From assembly GCA_963383645.1 (NCBI GenBank), contig OY726559.1:108058235-108122234 (forward strand): a stretch of DNA of 64,000 nt. Reading direction: 5' to 3'. Positions 1 to 11,663 of this stretch are shown in pieces. The notes below the pieces were generated by a model. It was not told the origin of the DNA and searched no databases. It saw only the letters and a program-made list of their open reading frames with translations. The position numbers and the translations under genes are program-made. This DNA is from Muscardinus avellanarius. Its lineage: Eukaryota; Chordata; Mammalia; Rodentia; Gliridae. Position 1 is the stretch's first letter; every line of letters begins with the position of its first letter.

Positions 1-90
1 CCGGTCTTACATTACTTGCAAATGAGAAACAATATGCAGGCCAGCAGTCAAAACTCAAGAAAAAAGTTATTTGTAAAAAGGAAGAAAAAG

Positions 91-300
91 CTAGACGAAG
101 TGGCACCTGTCTGTAATCCCACTACTTGAGAGGATGAGACAAGAGGATCACGGGTTCAAGACCAGCCTCAGCAACTTAGTGAAATTCTCAACAACTTAAA
201 AACATCCTGTTTCAAAGGCTGGGGGGTGTAGCTTGGAGGCAGAATGCCTCTGGGTCAATCCCCATATCACACACGAAATCAAAAGCAAAATAAGAAAAAG
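91..300 (+). mobile_element. B1-dID SINE
   Basis: Left half ...ctgtaatcccactacttgag...accagcctcagcaactt, right half ggctggggggtgtagcttggaggcagaatgcctctgggtcaatcccc, A-rich tail. The flanks share an A-rich direct repeat (about 76-90 and 301-314) that fits a TSD. Confidence 0.9.
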
Positions 301-419
301 AAAAGGAAGAAAAGGGAGTGACTAATCCATTAGACTCTGAGTTTATTAAAGACATCTATGATAGTTACTTAATATACTGCAGTCTGGTGAAAGAGTTTAA
401 AAGCAATACATTTAATTTT

Positions 420-560
420 AAAGGTAATTTTATTGGTACATTGTAATTATACATAACTAGGTGCAAAATGATACAAACATACATGTTACACAGCACTTGG
501 TGTGTTCCCTCCACATCCTACCTCTTCCCCACACATATTAGTGAGACTGTTGGTGACACC
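420..560 (-). mobile_element. L1 3' end fragment
   Basis: On the minus strand this begins with tacaatgtaccaataaaatta, the terminal sequence of L1s elsewhere in this window. The rest is AT-rich and too diverged to extend confidently. Confidence 0.5.
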
Positions 561-1137
561 TTCACACATGGACATAGCATTATTTAAACTACTTTCTTCA
601 TCAGTCCTTCTTTTAAAGAGGTTGTCTACAGGCTTATTTAAGCCATTTCCACATTTTGAGAGTTAGGCATCTATTTTCCCCACATGTCCTTTGCTAGCCT
701 TTGATTATGTGATAAAATACGTCTGCAGGTGTGTTTTCTTATGCCCTGGCTCCTTCATGTACCTCGCCTCGTTTGAGGGAGGCAGGGATCAATGGCATCA
801 CTCTTCTCAGGGAAGGACACTGCAAGGCTAAATATCTCTCACAAGGTCACAGGCAGGTGGTTAGACCTGCGCCCTCACACAGACTCCAAGTTCTGCGGTC
901 CTTCCGCCACACTGGGCTGCTTCCAAGGAGAACTTCTGGACTTCAAGACTGGCCTGGCCTTTGGGTACCCCACATCAACCCATCCCCCAACAGGCTCTTC
1001 GGAAGGAAAAGGTGTGCTGCAGAGATGCAAATCACACAGCCAAGAGCACACTGCCAGTGGCACGGCTGGGATGAGGATGCAGAGCATGGCCCTCTACCCG
1101 CCAGAGCACACTGTGCTTCTTCCCAGGAACAATGATT
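561..1137. other. Unique sequence, nothing recognised
   Basis: Moderately GC-rich from about 730. Two overlapping plus-strand frames (731-1,135 and 792-1,142) match no family I know and have no supporting splice or coding signals. Confidence 0.5.
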
Positions 1138-1960
1138 ACTGAATGTGTCTCCTCCAAATTCATGCTGAAACGAAATCCCATTGCAGTGACGCTAATGCCG
1201 GAGCCAGCCGGCAAGAGTATGGGTTCTGAAGAGAGGCGTGAGGAGGAAGAATTTTTAATTCTAACGTGGGGGAGCCTCCAGCCTATTATCTCTATTGGCC
1301 GACCCCTGTTCTTGGGTCAATATTTCCTACTGGTTGACGACTATGCCTGGGTCAGTATTCTCTATTGCGCCGATGCTCCTGGCCGACGCCTACTTCTGGG
1401 TCAATCTCATCTTTATTGCGCCAACGCCAACTTGGTTTTTCCAGAGGTATTTATACACAGCCACAGGTCAATCAACATTCTCATGCCATCACCACCGGAA
1501 TACAATACAGACCAATCCAAAGCACATACATTACAGGTAGATTAATCAATAACCTCGTGCCATCACCACCTGATCTTCTCCCCAAACCTTGTTGACTCTA
1601 GGCGAAGGACAGTCAGCTGAGTCAGAGAGACTCTAATCTAGGGGAAAGCCTTAATGGCTCCCCACACACTAAGAAGTTCGGCCGTTGGTGAAGTGACTAG
1701 AATTAATGCCCTTATAAAAAAGGCTTCCGAGACAGTTCGCTCTCTCTTGCCCTCTGTCCCTATGCCTGAGGACACAGTGTCCCTCCCCTCTGGAGGCTGA
1801 AGCAAAAGGGACCATCCTGGAAGCAGAGAGCAGCCCTCACCTGACACCAGTGCAGGTGCCTTCACCACGACTTCTAGCTTCCAGAACTCTAAGAAAACTC
1901 ATTTTTTTATTACCTAGTCTATGTCGTTTTGTAATAGCAGCAAGCTTGTACATTTGTAAT
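1138..1960 (+). mobile_element. MaLR (MST/THE-like) LTR interrupted by another LTR-like insert
   Basis: The 5' part (tgaatgtgtctcctccaaattcatgctgaaa) is the start of an MST-type LTR. It resumes near 1,680 (gaattaatgcccttataaaaaaggc, then agcttccagaactctaagaaa, ttttgtaatagcagcaag). The segment between about 1,196 and 1,625 does not belong to it. Solo LTR, non-coding. Confidence 0.75.
1196..1625. mobile_element. Unidentified LTR-like insert inside the MaLR LTR
   Basis: It begins tgccggagccagccggca, whose ends (gccgg/ccggc) form a short inverted repeat. It contains a degenerate ~50-bp tandem motif (ctgggtca...tctattgcgccgatgc / ctgggtcaatctcatctttattgcgccaacgc) and a TATTTATA-like box near 1,448. 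CpG content is higher than its surroundings. Composition and position suggest an ERV LTR, but I cannot name the family or place its right end exactly. Confidence 0.4.
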
Positions 1961-2069
1961 GTACAAACATCTTGGGCTCTCAGCCTCCAGAAATGTAAGA
2001 AAATTCATTGTTTCTTATTACCCAGGCTATGGCATTTTGTTATAGCTGCAAGTTTGTACACTTATAATG
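1858..2069 (+). repeat. Tandem duplication of the MaLR LTR 3' end (~108-bp unit)
   Basis: Copies at 1,858-1,961 and 1,962-2,069 both contain a TTCTAGCTTCC/CTCAGCCTCC block, ccagaa.t.taagaaaa.tcat, ttattacc.agtctatg.c.ttttgt.atagc.gcaag, then tgtaca.tt.taatg. The second extends past the LTR end exactly as the first does, so this is a local duplication and not a second LTR. Confidence 0.65.
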
Positions 2070-2265
2070 TTTTTTTCTTCTACTATTTTTTGGGGGCATA
2101 AACATCTCTTTGGGCTGTTTTCTTCAGGGCTTTCCCTTTGTACCATCTCAGCTAGCCTCTGTCCATCTGACAGAAATGATAAAATACAAAGTCCTAGGAG
2201 TTTGGCTCCCAGGAAATATTATATCCTCCTCTCAAGGCAGCTAAGCTATATTTAAATGCAAAGGT

Positions 2266-2430
2266 TAACTGGGTACCGCGGCACATGCCTGTGATGCCAG
2301 TAAGTGGGAGACTGAGGCAGGACGATCTCACGTTGGAGGCCAGTCTCAGCAACTGAGGAAGACCCTGTTTCAAAATAAAAAATAAAAAGGACTGGGGGTG
2401 TAGCTTAGAAGGCCCCTGGGTTTAATCCTC

Positions 2431-2473
<43 letters not shown>
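2266..2473 (+). mobile_element. B1-dID SINE with (TG)n tail
   Basis: Complete dimer. The dID half ends aatcctcgg and passes directly into about 42 bp of (GT)n at 2,432-2,473 instead of poly(A). Confidence 0.88.
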
Positions 2474-2475
<2 letters not shown>

Positions 2476-2787
2476 ATAGTCTGGGATAAAAGCCTAAGGA
2501 CCACATAGACTGATTTAGCTTCACTCTTTTCACTTCTTCATCTGGTATTAGGCTTGAATGTCAGAGATAAATAATGCCCTTCAATCACACTACAAGGGGG
2601 CACTCAGCTGATTCCTCAGTCCTCTCTGCATTCATACAGGTCTACCACCCTATGACACCCTATGATAGCTGCCCCTTTTTCTGCCTGGAGAACTCTCCTT
2701 GGTCTTCAACACCTAGGAGTCTAAACAATTCTCAACCTCTAGAGCACACCGCTTCTCCTTACCAAACAGGAGCGAGTGCGCGCATGA

Positions 2788-2819
2788 ACACACACACACA
2801 CACACAGACACACACACAC
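2788..2819. repeat. (CA)n microsatellite
   Basis: About 32 bp of CA repeats with one GA interruption, not attached to a recognisable SINE. Confidence 0.95.
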
Positions 2820-2894
2820 CAGCTCCCCGTTCCTCAGAACAGATGCTTCCTTCATGGGGTTTTCATACTGCACATATCACATCTGTAACCTGGT

Positions 2895-3052
2895 AAACAT
2901 TTTCTTATTTGCTTAATAAATATTTTCCCACCTAGAATATGAGTTCCTCTAGGGCAGGGGCTGTCTTTTTCATCTTTATATCCCTAGTAAATTGCACAGT
3001 GCCAGGCACATTGTGGGCAAATAATAAACATGTACTAAATGGATGACAAATT
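2895..3052 (+). mobile_element. L2 3' end
   Basis: gaatatgagttcctctagggcaggggctgtctttttc, agtgccaggcacattgt and aataataaacatgtactaaatggatga match the L2 3' terminus. Confidence 0.75.
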
Positions 3053-3325
3053 TTCTCCCCCACTTTGGCTCCAAATGTAAAGGGCAAGAGAACTATAAAC
3101 AAAACGAACCAAATGGTCCAGTTATACGCAGATGCCAAACAAGTTTTGTTTTGAGAGTCCGTTTAAAAATTGGCTTTATGAAACTCAGAAGCTCAGTTCT
3201 TTAAATGGTGGCTCAGCTCTGGCGAGGCAGCACACCAGAGCCTCTTTGAGCACACGGTACTCCTGAAGAATGATTGTCACTGCATGATTTTGGCTATACC
3301 TAAACATTCATAAGAATGCTTCTAT

Positions 3326-3530
3326 GGCCCAGGCATGGTGGTGCACGCTTGTAATCCCTGCGCTTGGGAGACGGAGACAGGAGGATCGCGCAGGTTCCAA
3401 GCCAGCCTTGCTGGCTTAAGAGACTCTGTTTCCAAATAAAAAAGTATAAAAATAGGTCTGGGAGTGTAGCCTGGAGGTAGAAGGGTTTCCAGGAACCCCA
3501 GTACCACCAAAAAAAAAAAAAAAAAAAAAA
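3326..3530 (+). mobile_element. B1-dID SINE, 'gcttaagagaccctg' subtype
   Basis: Carries the subtype signatures tgctggcttaagaga.cctgtttccaaata and aggtctgggagtgtagc...ggtagaagggtttccaggaacccc, then poly(A). Short flanking repeat tttctatgg. Confidence 0.92.
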
Positions 3531-3897
3531 AGTTTCTATGGGAAAATGAAATCCAAGTGCCACATTGGGACATCGGAACCTACCCATTGCTGGCTCCAAT
3601 TTGGGAGTAGAAGGGAGAGCAATTTTGTACGAAGAAGAGGTGCTTTTGCATAGAGAGCACATTGTTTTTAATTAGATGATTACTTGAAGGTCAGGCAATC
3701 CTCAATCCTTTCTAACAAGGATATTTTGAGTTTGGGTTGCCCAGGAGGTTGATCTGGCCACCACTGGAGGAAATGAGCAGACAAAAAAGGTCGAAGGAAG
3801 GGATCAGAGCAGAGGTTCTCAAAGCACATCCCTGTGCTGCCAAAAACTCACGTCAAGTGCATGCAAATGAGGTGCAGATGAAACAAGAAGACACCTT

Positions 3898-4085
3898 CTA
3901 AGCTAACAGTTCTCAACCTTGTCTGCACACAAAACACCTGGGAGCTTTATAAAATATCGATGCCGGGATCCCACCCCCTAGAGATGCTGATTTAATCAGT
4001 CTGGGGTTTGGCATGAGCACTGGGAGTTTTACGAGCTCCCCAGGTGATTCTAATGTGCAGCCAAGATGGAGAAACCATGTTCTAA
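3898..4085 (+). mobile_element. MER5A-like hAT DNA transposon remnant
   Basis: cagttctcaacc...acctgggagctttataaaat, cccaccccctagagatgctgatttaatcagtctggggt and ctccccaggtgattctaatgtgcagcc match the MER5A layout. A further aggttctcaaagca at 3,811 may be a second element's end. Non-autonomous, non-coding. Confidence 0.8.
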
Positions 4086-4482
4086 GGTAATTACTACAAA
4101 ATGAGTCTCTGAAGCTGCCAATCTGCTAGGAAATGTGAAAACATGAGTGTGTGCACACACAAACTCAGAAATAAAAAGACTGAAATATGAGCAGTAAGTT
4201 CACTTATTCACAATTTGTATTTCAAAGTAATAAAATCTCTGAGGCAATCATTTACTAATGTATGGGCAGAGCCCCTTTGGGCTCCAGAAGTTCAGATGTC
4301 AATTCAGCAGCCATGAAGGCCAGCAGAGGAAAGGTGTGGTTCTAGGGCCGAGACAGTGGAAGGAGCCCCCTTCATTAGTAAGCATGCCGCCTTACATGGT
4401 TAGGCTGACCTGGCAACATCCGCTTCCAACTCTTGTAGCTCAGGGCTTCAGAAAGCATATTTAGCCTGGACTCTAAAAAAAT

Positions 4483-6050
4483 TTAGTCCAACTAAGATGT
4501 TTTTAACAACGGGTTATCCATATGTAGAAGACTTGAACTAGATCCCTTTCTCTCACCATGCATAAAAGTCAACTCAACATGGACCAAAGACCTAGAAATT
4601 AGATCAGAAACTTTACAATTACTAGAAGAAAAGATAGGACCAAATTTCTAACATATAGGTACTGTTAGAGATTTCCTCACTAAGACCCCTAAAGCACAAG
4701 AAATAAAATTGAGAATCAATAATGTGATGGTATCCAATTAAAAAGCTTCTGCAAGACAAGAATCTGAAGGAGGAGCCTACAGAATGGACGAAAATCTTTG
4801 CCAGCTACTCTTCTGATAGAAGACTAATATCCAGAATATATAAACAACTCAAGAAACTTAATGCTTAAAAAAACAACAAGCTGAGCATGGTGGTGCACAC
4901 TTATAATCCCAGTACTTGGGAGGCTGAGTCAGGAGGATTGATTGGAGATACATGGCCAGCCTCAGCAACTTAGTGAGGCCTTCCTCAACTTAGTGAGACT
5001 TTGTTCAAACAAACAAACAAACAAAGAATAAAAAATAGGGCTGGGGTGTGGCTCAGAGGTAGAATGCCTCTGGGTTCAATCCCCAGTACTGCAAAAAAAA
5101 AAAAAAAAGTCCAATTAGAAAATAGGCAATTGAAGTGACTAGAAGTTTCTCAAAAGGAGAAACACAAATGGCCAGCACATATATAAAAATATTCAATATA
5201 ATTAACAGTCAGGGAAATGCAAATCAAAACTATCCTGAGTTTCAATCTAACTCAGGTTAGAATGGCAATCATCAAGAATACAAACAATAGTTAATGCTGG
5301 TGAGGATGTGGGGAAATAGGAACTCTTAGATACTGCTGATAGGATCATAAATTAGCACATCTACTATGGAGATCAGTATGGAGGTTCCTCAAAAGACTAG
5401 GTCACCGTATGACCCAGTTACAACACTCCTTGGTATAGTTCCAAAAGAATTAAGTCGGAACACTATAGTGATAATGCATATCTATGTTTATAGCAGCATA
5501 TTTCACAATAGGCAAATTATGAAACCTAAGTCTGTCAACAGACAAGTGAATAAAAAAAAATGTGGTATAGACACACAATGGAATTTTACTCAGCCATAAA
5601 GAAGAACAAAATTTGTAGGAAAAGGAATGGAACTTAACAACATTAAGCTAAGTGAGATAAGCCAGTCTCAGAAAGTCAAGGGTCATATGTTTTCTCTCAT
5701 ATGTAGAAGCTAGAGAGGAAATAGAAAGCAAAGGGGACTTTAGTTAAAAGAGGAGGGAGATGAGGAGAACAGTGGAAGGGGATTAGAAGAGGGATGTGGC
5801 TAGGGGAAAATGGAGAATTTAAGGAAGAAAACAGTACAAATAATACTATGTCCACATATGAAGTTATCACCGCCAATCTCACTAACTTATTGGACAAGGA
5901 GGAGGAGGAGGAGAAGATTGAGATGGGACCTGGAGGGACACATATCAAGTGATATATGCATATATAAACGTATCACTTTGAATCTCTCCATGTTGTAGAA
6001 TTACAATGTACCAACTATATTATAAAAAAGAAAAAAATTAACAATACAAC
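4483..6050 (+). mobile_element. 5'-truncated L1 (ORF2 C-terminal part and 3'UTR), split by a SINE
   Basis: It carries degraded ORF2 C-terminal landmarks: gaccaaagacctagaaattag, gggaaatgcaaatcaaaac, gctggtgaggatgtgggg, atggaattttactcagcc and agtgagataagccagtctcagaa. Frames are broken by stops. The 3'UTR ends near ttacaatgtaccaactatatt and an A-rich tail. A B1-dID SINE interrupts it at 4,881-5,108. Confidence 0.9.
4881..5108 (+). mobile_element. B1-dID SINE inside L1
   Basis: gctgagcatggtggtgcacacttataatccc to ttcaatccccagtactgc and poly(A), with a (CAAA)n linker. It splits the L1 ORF2 remnant. Confidence 0.92.
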
Positions 6051-6644
6051 TGTAATGCACAGAAGACAAAATCTTCCTGCTTGGAGTTCTTTTCGGCCCA
6101 TTTTCCTTTCTGACAAACACTATGGTTCCTTCTGAGAGTTCTCCCCTCTTACCAAGAGTCTAAATTCAAGACTCAAGCAGCGATAGAGGGGGGTCTTATG
6201 ATTAGCTCAGCTGGTTGACTTAAACTTGGACTAACAACAGGTGATCTTAGGTGGAGTTGGGATGCCAAAAATATTTACACACGTCTAAAATAATTTCACG
6301 CTATTTCAAATATTCTGAACCTTTGGGAGAGAGACAAAGGAATCCAGAGTATAGAGAAAAACATGTCCAAAATTATTTTCCTGGCATAAAGATAGTTCAC
6401 AAAAGAGGAATGTTTGTCCATCCCAATCTGTACTAGGTGAAACAGGTCCCACTTTCCAGCTGGTCAGGGCCCTTATCATGCCACGCTGAGGCCCACAGAA
6501 TCCTTAGGATGGTTCAAAATCATGTTTACACCAGTTCAGACCTTCCCGGGAGCTCAGATTGTTAACTCTAAAGTAAGTCAGAAAAATGACAAAGACAAGC
6601 AGTAACATATGATCACAACTAGTTTTGTTATTATCCACGATTAA

Positions 6645-6812
6645 GGAGAAGGAACTAGTGCCAGACTGCCTAGATTCAAGTTCCTTATTACTTCATCTTC
6701 AGCATCTACAACATGAGGATAATAACAGTGCTGACCTCACAGGATGCTGAGGAGGATTGTGAGCAATTTATTAATTAAGCGTGCTCAACACCCAACACAG
6801 TTATTGCTTCAG
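6645..6812 (+). mobile_element. MIR SINE
   Basis: ccagactgcctagattcaagttcc, atctacaacatgaggataataacagtgctgacctcacagg, gctgaggaggattgtgagcaa match the MIR consensus. Confidence 0.75.
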
Positions 6813-6910
6813 TAGTTATCTAACCATTTATGGAGGTCAAAGTCATGTATGCTTTATTGTGTCCCAACCACTCAACATATGAAAATCTGACCTACAGAAA
6901 TACAAGAATG

Positions 6911-7026
6911 TGGCCGGGCGTGGTGGCGAACGCTTGTAATCCCCATGCTTGGGAGGCAGAGACAGGAGGATCATGCAGGTTCGAAGTCAGCCTTGCTGGC
7001 TTAAGAGACCCTGTTTCCAAATAAAA

Positions 7027-7077
<51 letters not shown>

Positions 7078-7156
7078 GGGTCTGGGAGTGTAGCCCGGAG
7101 GTAGAAGGGTTTCCAGGAATCCCAGTACCACCAAAAAAAAAAAAAAAAAAAAAAAA
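6911..7156 (+). mobile_element. Young B1-dID SINE, TSD, (TA)n linker
   Basis: Starts tggccgggcgtggtggcg. TSDs agaaatacaagaatg (6,896-6,910) and agaaatacaaaaatg (7,157-7,171) differ at one base. The linker between halves has expanded to about 48 bp of (TA)n (7,028-7,075). Belongs to the 'gcttaagagaccctg' subtype. Confidence 0.95.
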
Positions 7157-7877
7157 AGAAATACAAAAATGTAAGGATATCTGGTGTTTCCTACATGGTT
7201 ATTTAATTAAGAAGATAACTAATATCCATCAGAGGGGGAGAAATAAATATAGTTTTATTTCTATATAAGGAATGGACCATATAAGAAGAACATAGATAGC
7301 ATTAAGTTTTATTGGTGGGGAGCTGACTTTGGGGGTCAGAACTCAGAAGTCCAATACTAGCTCTGCTGTGCACTTGAGCCAATCATAGAAGTGGGAAGAA
7401 AAACAGTAACTCCCCCCGAGGCCAAGGATATTGCTTAGCCCATAGTGGGTCTATGTAACATTGGTTAAATAGACAAATGCTGAAACAAAAAAGAAAGACA
7501 CACACACCTAACTTCATAGTGGTTACTGAGGAGATGGGAGTAATTACTTATTTTCTGACATTTTGGCACAGTGTAGCTTTTTATTTATTTATTCATTTAT
7601 TCATTTTTTTATTTTTTATTTTTTAGTGTAGCCTTCTAAAAGCATGAACACTTTCTGTCAATCTTCAAAATCGCACTGGATTTTCTGCATAAAGCTTGAT
7701 TAAAACTAAATAGCATGTAACTTTAAGAGTATCACCCTAACAGGAATGACAATAATTAGTCTTCTCATTTTACACAATGGGAAATAAAGACATAAAGTTA
7801 AGTGATTTATAAAGCTCACTCATATGGAGTTATTTGTAAACTGGAACTAGAATGCAAGAATACGGTATTATACGTTT

Positions 7878-7985
7878 CAGGGATCAGAGAGTGCTAGGTT
7901 CACATTCCTAAGACTTCTAGTATTTTTCAAATTATTTAACCTCTCTGAACTTCAGTTTTGATTTGGGTACTGAGGCTAATGGTGA
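7878..7985 (+). mobile_element. MIR fragment
   Basis: tcagagagtgctaggttcacattcc and ttatttaacctctctgaacttcagtttt match the MIR core. Confidence 0.6.
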
Positions 7986-8150
7986 CAGCTATCATTTGTT
8001 GAGTGCCTGCTATGCAGGAAGTCCTATTGCAAGACCTGTGAATGCATTCTCATTTAATCCTTGCAAAGACTGTGAGGTGGGCAGTACTATCATCTGTTAC
8101 ACAAGTAAGGAAACTGAGGCACAAAGGGGTTAAGAGACAGTGACGAATAT
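7986..8150 (-). mobile_element. MIR SINE
   Basis: catttgttgagtgcctgctatgcagg, tgcattctcatttaatccttgcaaagactgtgaggtgggcagtactatcat, aggaaactgaggcacaaaggggttaag are reverse-complement MIR. It abuts an oppositely oriented MIR. Confidence 0.85.
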
Positions 8151-9214
8151 AAACGGGGGAGACAGGACGTAGCCCAGTTAAATCAACTTCGGTCATATGT
8201 AATTTAGAGTAAGGCCATGAAAAGATATCGAGGCACTCAGGAAATCATTTGTGTTTGTCCCTTTGATCCACTAAGGAATGCTACCTTTTAGAATGTATGA
8301 CCTAAATCAACTTTAGTTTTATGTTATAATAAACTTCGGGAATGTGTGATTCTCTCTCGTATACTAAAGATGACTGCTTGATGTACTAGTTTTCATTAAG
8401 AAGTTGTAGCCTGCACCAGGGCAGGTGACAGGGACAGTGGTTCTTATTCATCTGGGCAGCAGTCTCGGTGCTAATTCTAAACACAGGTGGTAAGAGAGAC
8501 CGCCAACAGGAAGGGGGAAGGAATCTCCGCTGACAAGAGCGATTGGAAGATTGATGGTTTCCCTCTCTCCTGTTCCCCAGTGCGCCAGCCTGGGGGCAGA
8601 GACGTAGGAGCCGCTGTGCTGGGGACAGTAAAGTACACAGCACAGTGTCTGCCTTGCTGCAACACTGATTAATGAGACCAAAATGACACAGAAAACAGGC
8701 AGTGCTTTGGAGGGAGAATTCACAGGCACGTCTTTCTTGAATGATTTCAACAAAAGCAGTTCCCATAAACCGCCAGGTTTGAAGTGGAATACCCCATGGT
8801 TAAAGCAATGTAGGGATACATTTGGTGAAAAATGAAGAGGCAGAGATGGGACTGTGCGTGGTGGGCGATGCAGTAAATTCACTTATGACCCCCTGCCTAC
8901 AAATTGATAACAAATTCCTCTCCTCTGACTAGCTGAAAAATCCCACAAAGTTTCAAATAAGGTTGTTATTTATCTACCTAACTTAATTTAAAAAGGACAT
9001 GGCAATATTTTATCACAAATATTTTCAGCTTGTTTAAAGCACTCTTCCTTTTCAGAATTATAAGATGGTACTACTAATTTTTCATGTCTTACTGCAGCTG
9101 CATAATGATATATTAAAATAGCATCTTTATGCAGAAACAATGAATGGAAGAAAGATCTATATCACAACTGACATTTGCCTAGGTAAGATTAAATTCACAG
9201 TATTTCTATTCTCG
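8151..9214. other. Unique sequence with overlapping minus-strand open frames
   Basis: No recognised repeat. Minus-strand frames of 144 and 126 codons overlap at 8,386-8,882, which has higher GC than its surroundings. No family is recognised. Treated as possible conserved noncoding sequence or chance. Confidence 0.4.
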
Positions 9215-9645
9215 GTGTAGTGGTTGAACTGTGCCAGCCCACCCCCTACAAAATTCACATTCACCAGGAACTTCAGAATGTGATCGACTTTGGAAAGAGG
9301 ATCTTTGCAGATATTCTCTAGAGCTAAAATGAGATCTTTCTGGACTAGAGTAGGCCTGAATTCAATAACCTTGTTTTATAAGAGAAAAACAAAGGAATAC
9401 AGAGAGACGAGGGCCCATGTGATGGCAGAGGCAGACTGGAGCCAAGTCAGGGGATGCCAAGGCCCCAGACACCAGAAGCTAGAGAAGAAAGAAAGGAGTC
9501 TTCCCCTAGGATTCAGAGGAAGCATGCTGCTGCTGCTCTGACCTCAGACTCCTAGCTTTCAGAACTGTGAGAGAATAGTACTGCTACTGTATTGAGCATC
9601 TAGTCTTAGGTACTTGGTTATGCGGCCTTAAGAGACTAGGTCGTT
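9215..9645 (+). mobile_element. MLT1-type MaLR LTR
   Basis: Landmarks: actgtgccagcccaccccctacaaaattca, gatctttgcagatat, cccatgtgatggcagaggcagactggagc, caccagaagctagaga, ctagctttcagaactgtgagagaatag. Diverged solo LTR, non-coding. Confidence 0.8.
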
Positions 9646-9649
9646 TGGC

Positions 9650-11663
9650 TAATGTGGTAGATTGAAAAGTGTGTCTCCAGGATCTGTAATGTGGCTACCA
9701 TTCCTGCTGGAGAGCTATTGCCCAGGCTACCGAGCTCCTCTTCCATAACTGCATGAGCCATAGTGGGACAATGCAGAAAAGAATAAACATATTTGGCGAT
9801 TGCAATTGGCCAAACCACAGCTGCACACAGGAAGCATCACTGACTAGACCACAGCAAATAAACAAAACAACCCAGATCAACTACGGGAGTGTAATCATAG
9901 ATGAAGTTGTTATTTTGTTCTGGCATCAATTCAAAATTCTATGGTCATATTTGCATTGATTCCCTAAAATTATTGCACATGGTTGGCCCTGCTCCACTTA
10001 TTTCTTCCATTTAAACAGTAACTCTGAAGTCTCCACTATGTTGTAATCACTTAGAAAAATGTAAATATAAACTTAGTAAATACTATTTCTTTTGGTGTAA
10101 AGTATCAACTGTATACCATTTTTCTGATGAAGTAGTGTGTCATGTGCTTTTTGAACTGTCATGCTCTACTATTGTTTTCTTCTGAAAGGGACTTTTTCCT
10201 TTGAAATTTTAATAGATATTTTTGCATAATCACCCCATCTGAATAGCTTTAAGATACAGCTTTTCTTAAAAAACAATGAGCTATTTCTCTTACTTTTGAA
10301 AACCATGTACACATGTCTATAGTTTTTCTTTGAAGTCCTTTAGAATTCTTAAAACACTGGGTACATAATTAATAAACCAGGGGGAGGGGACGAGAACGAT
10401 TCAAATTTGCAAAACAGCGTAGTCAGATCATTAATTCGCCATCCTTCTTTATGTTTGAAAGAGTTTGTTGATTAATCTCTGGAAGCCCTCAATGACAGCC
10501 CGTAATGTGAGAGAACAAATAGTCCAATATATTTTTGACATGCCACATTGCTTCCTGTATGTCATATCTTCAGGCCTCTTGTAAATGTTTTTTTAAAAAC
10601 TGGCACTTTATACACAGATGCAGAGAGGATGTTTGCAAAGAAGTGTCAGTATTGGAGGCATTTCAGAGTTTCCAGTTCCTGAAACTCTCTAATAAACCTT
10701 AGAAGTCTGCACGTGTGAGCACTCAGCTTTTCCTCCAAACCGTGCACCCATTCAGTTTTCTACTCATGCTGGCTGGCACCATCCTGATTGCGATTTATAC
10801 TCCATGTGTGTGTTTGTGTCTGTGTATAAAATAACTGCATTTCTTGTTCAGTTGTCTTTTTGAGCCTTATATAATTAAAGAACATTTTTTTAATTAAGAA
10901 AGCCTTTCCTTCCCGGTGTTTGTAAACCGATGACAATTTTTCATTTTATTGTTAACTTGCTTTGTCATGAATTGGTGAGTACACTGAAGAAACATTTATC
11001 TCATTTGTAAAATGCTGAAGCAACAGGGTTTTGTTTCTCTAATTCCAATTATCTCATTTGGTATTTGTGCAACCTTGTAGTAACCAACTGTGAAAGTATA
11101 AATCACAATAATTATTCTTTTATATTTTATTTTGCTTTTCTAACAGCTCCAGAAAGCTGCCTTCATTTACAATGGCATATTGATCATGTCCCTTTCAAAG
11201 TAAACACTTTTGTACTGACATACTTTCCACTTTGCTTTTATTTTTATATACCTTATTTAAATATATTTTGTTTATATATATTCTATTTTTGTATCTATGC
11301 TTTGAATAAATAAATGATAATTTTTCAGCAATAGCTTCACCACACAATCTGCACACATTCAAACTGCATAAATTTTAACTGAAATTTACTTACAAGTTTT
11401 TAGGACTTCTCTCCTTCACAACTAGGAAAAAAAATTAATGTACATAAATTTCTGCAGCCAAATCTTAATAGGTGAAAGTAATTCACATAAAAAGCACAAT
11501 ATTTCCTGCATTCTAAATAATTCCAAACACATGTTTTAAAGCATATCTGGAAGGTGCATTACTTTCCATCAAGTTAGATGGCAAATTACTGTGCGCATAA
11601 TTATTAATGCTCGCACCACAAGCAACACCACAGCTTGCTTCAATTGGTCAATTCTTAGACGCA
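9650..11663. other. AT-rich repeat-poor sequence, candidate conserved noncoding block
   Basis: No repeats recognised. TAATTA/ATTAAT-type homeodomain cores occur at about 10,366, 10,431, 10,471, 10,872 and 10,890. See findings. Confidence 0.4.

Noticed and set aside
1132..1545. 137-aa plus-strand frame
   Set aside because: It lies in an LTR and an LTR-like insert; the open frame follows from composition and does not resemble any retroviral protein.
2388..2430. tRNA-like A/B-box sequences at many sites
   Set aside because: They belong to the tRNA-derived dID halves of SINEs; no independent cloverleaf tRNA gene was found.
6892..7134. Recurrent 60-120-codon frames with peptides such as '...GFLETLLPPGYTPRPI...'
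   Set aside because: This is the translated B1-dID SINE on the antisense strand, and it recurs wherever the SINE does.
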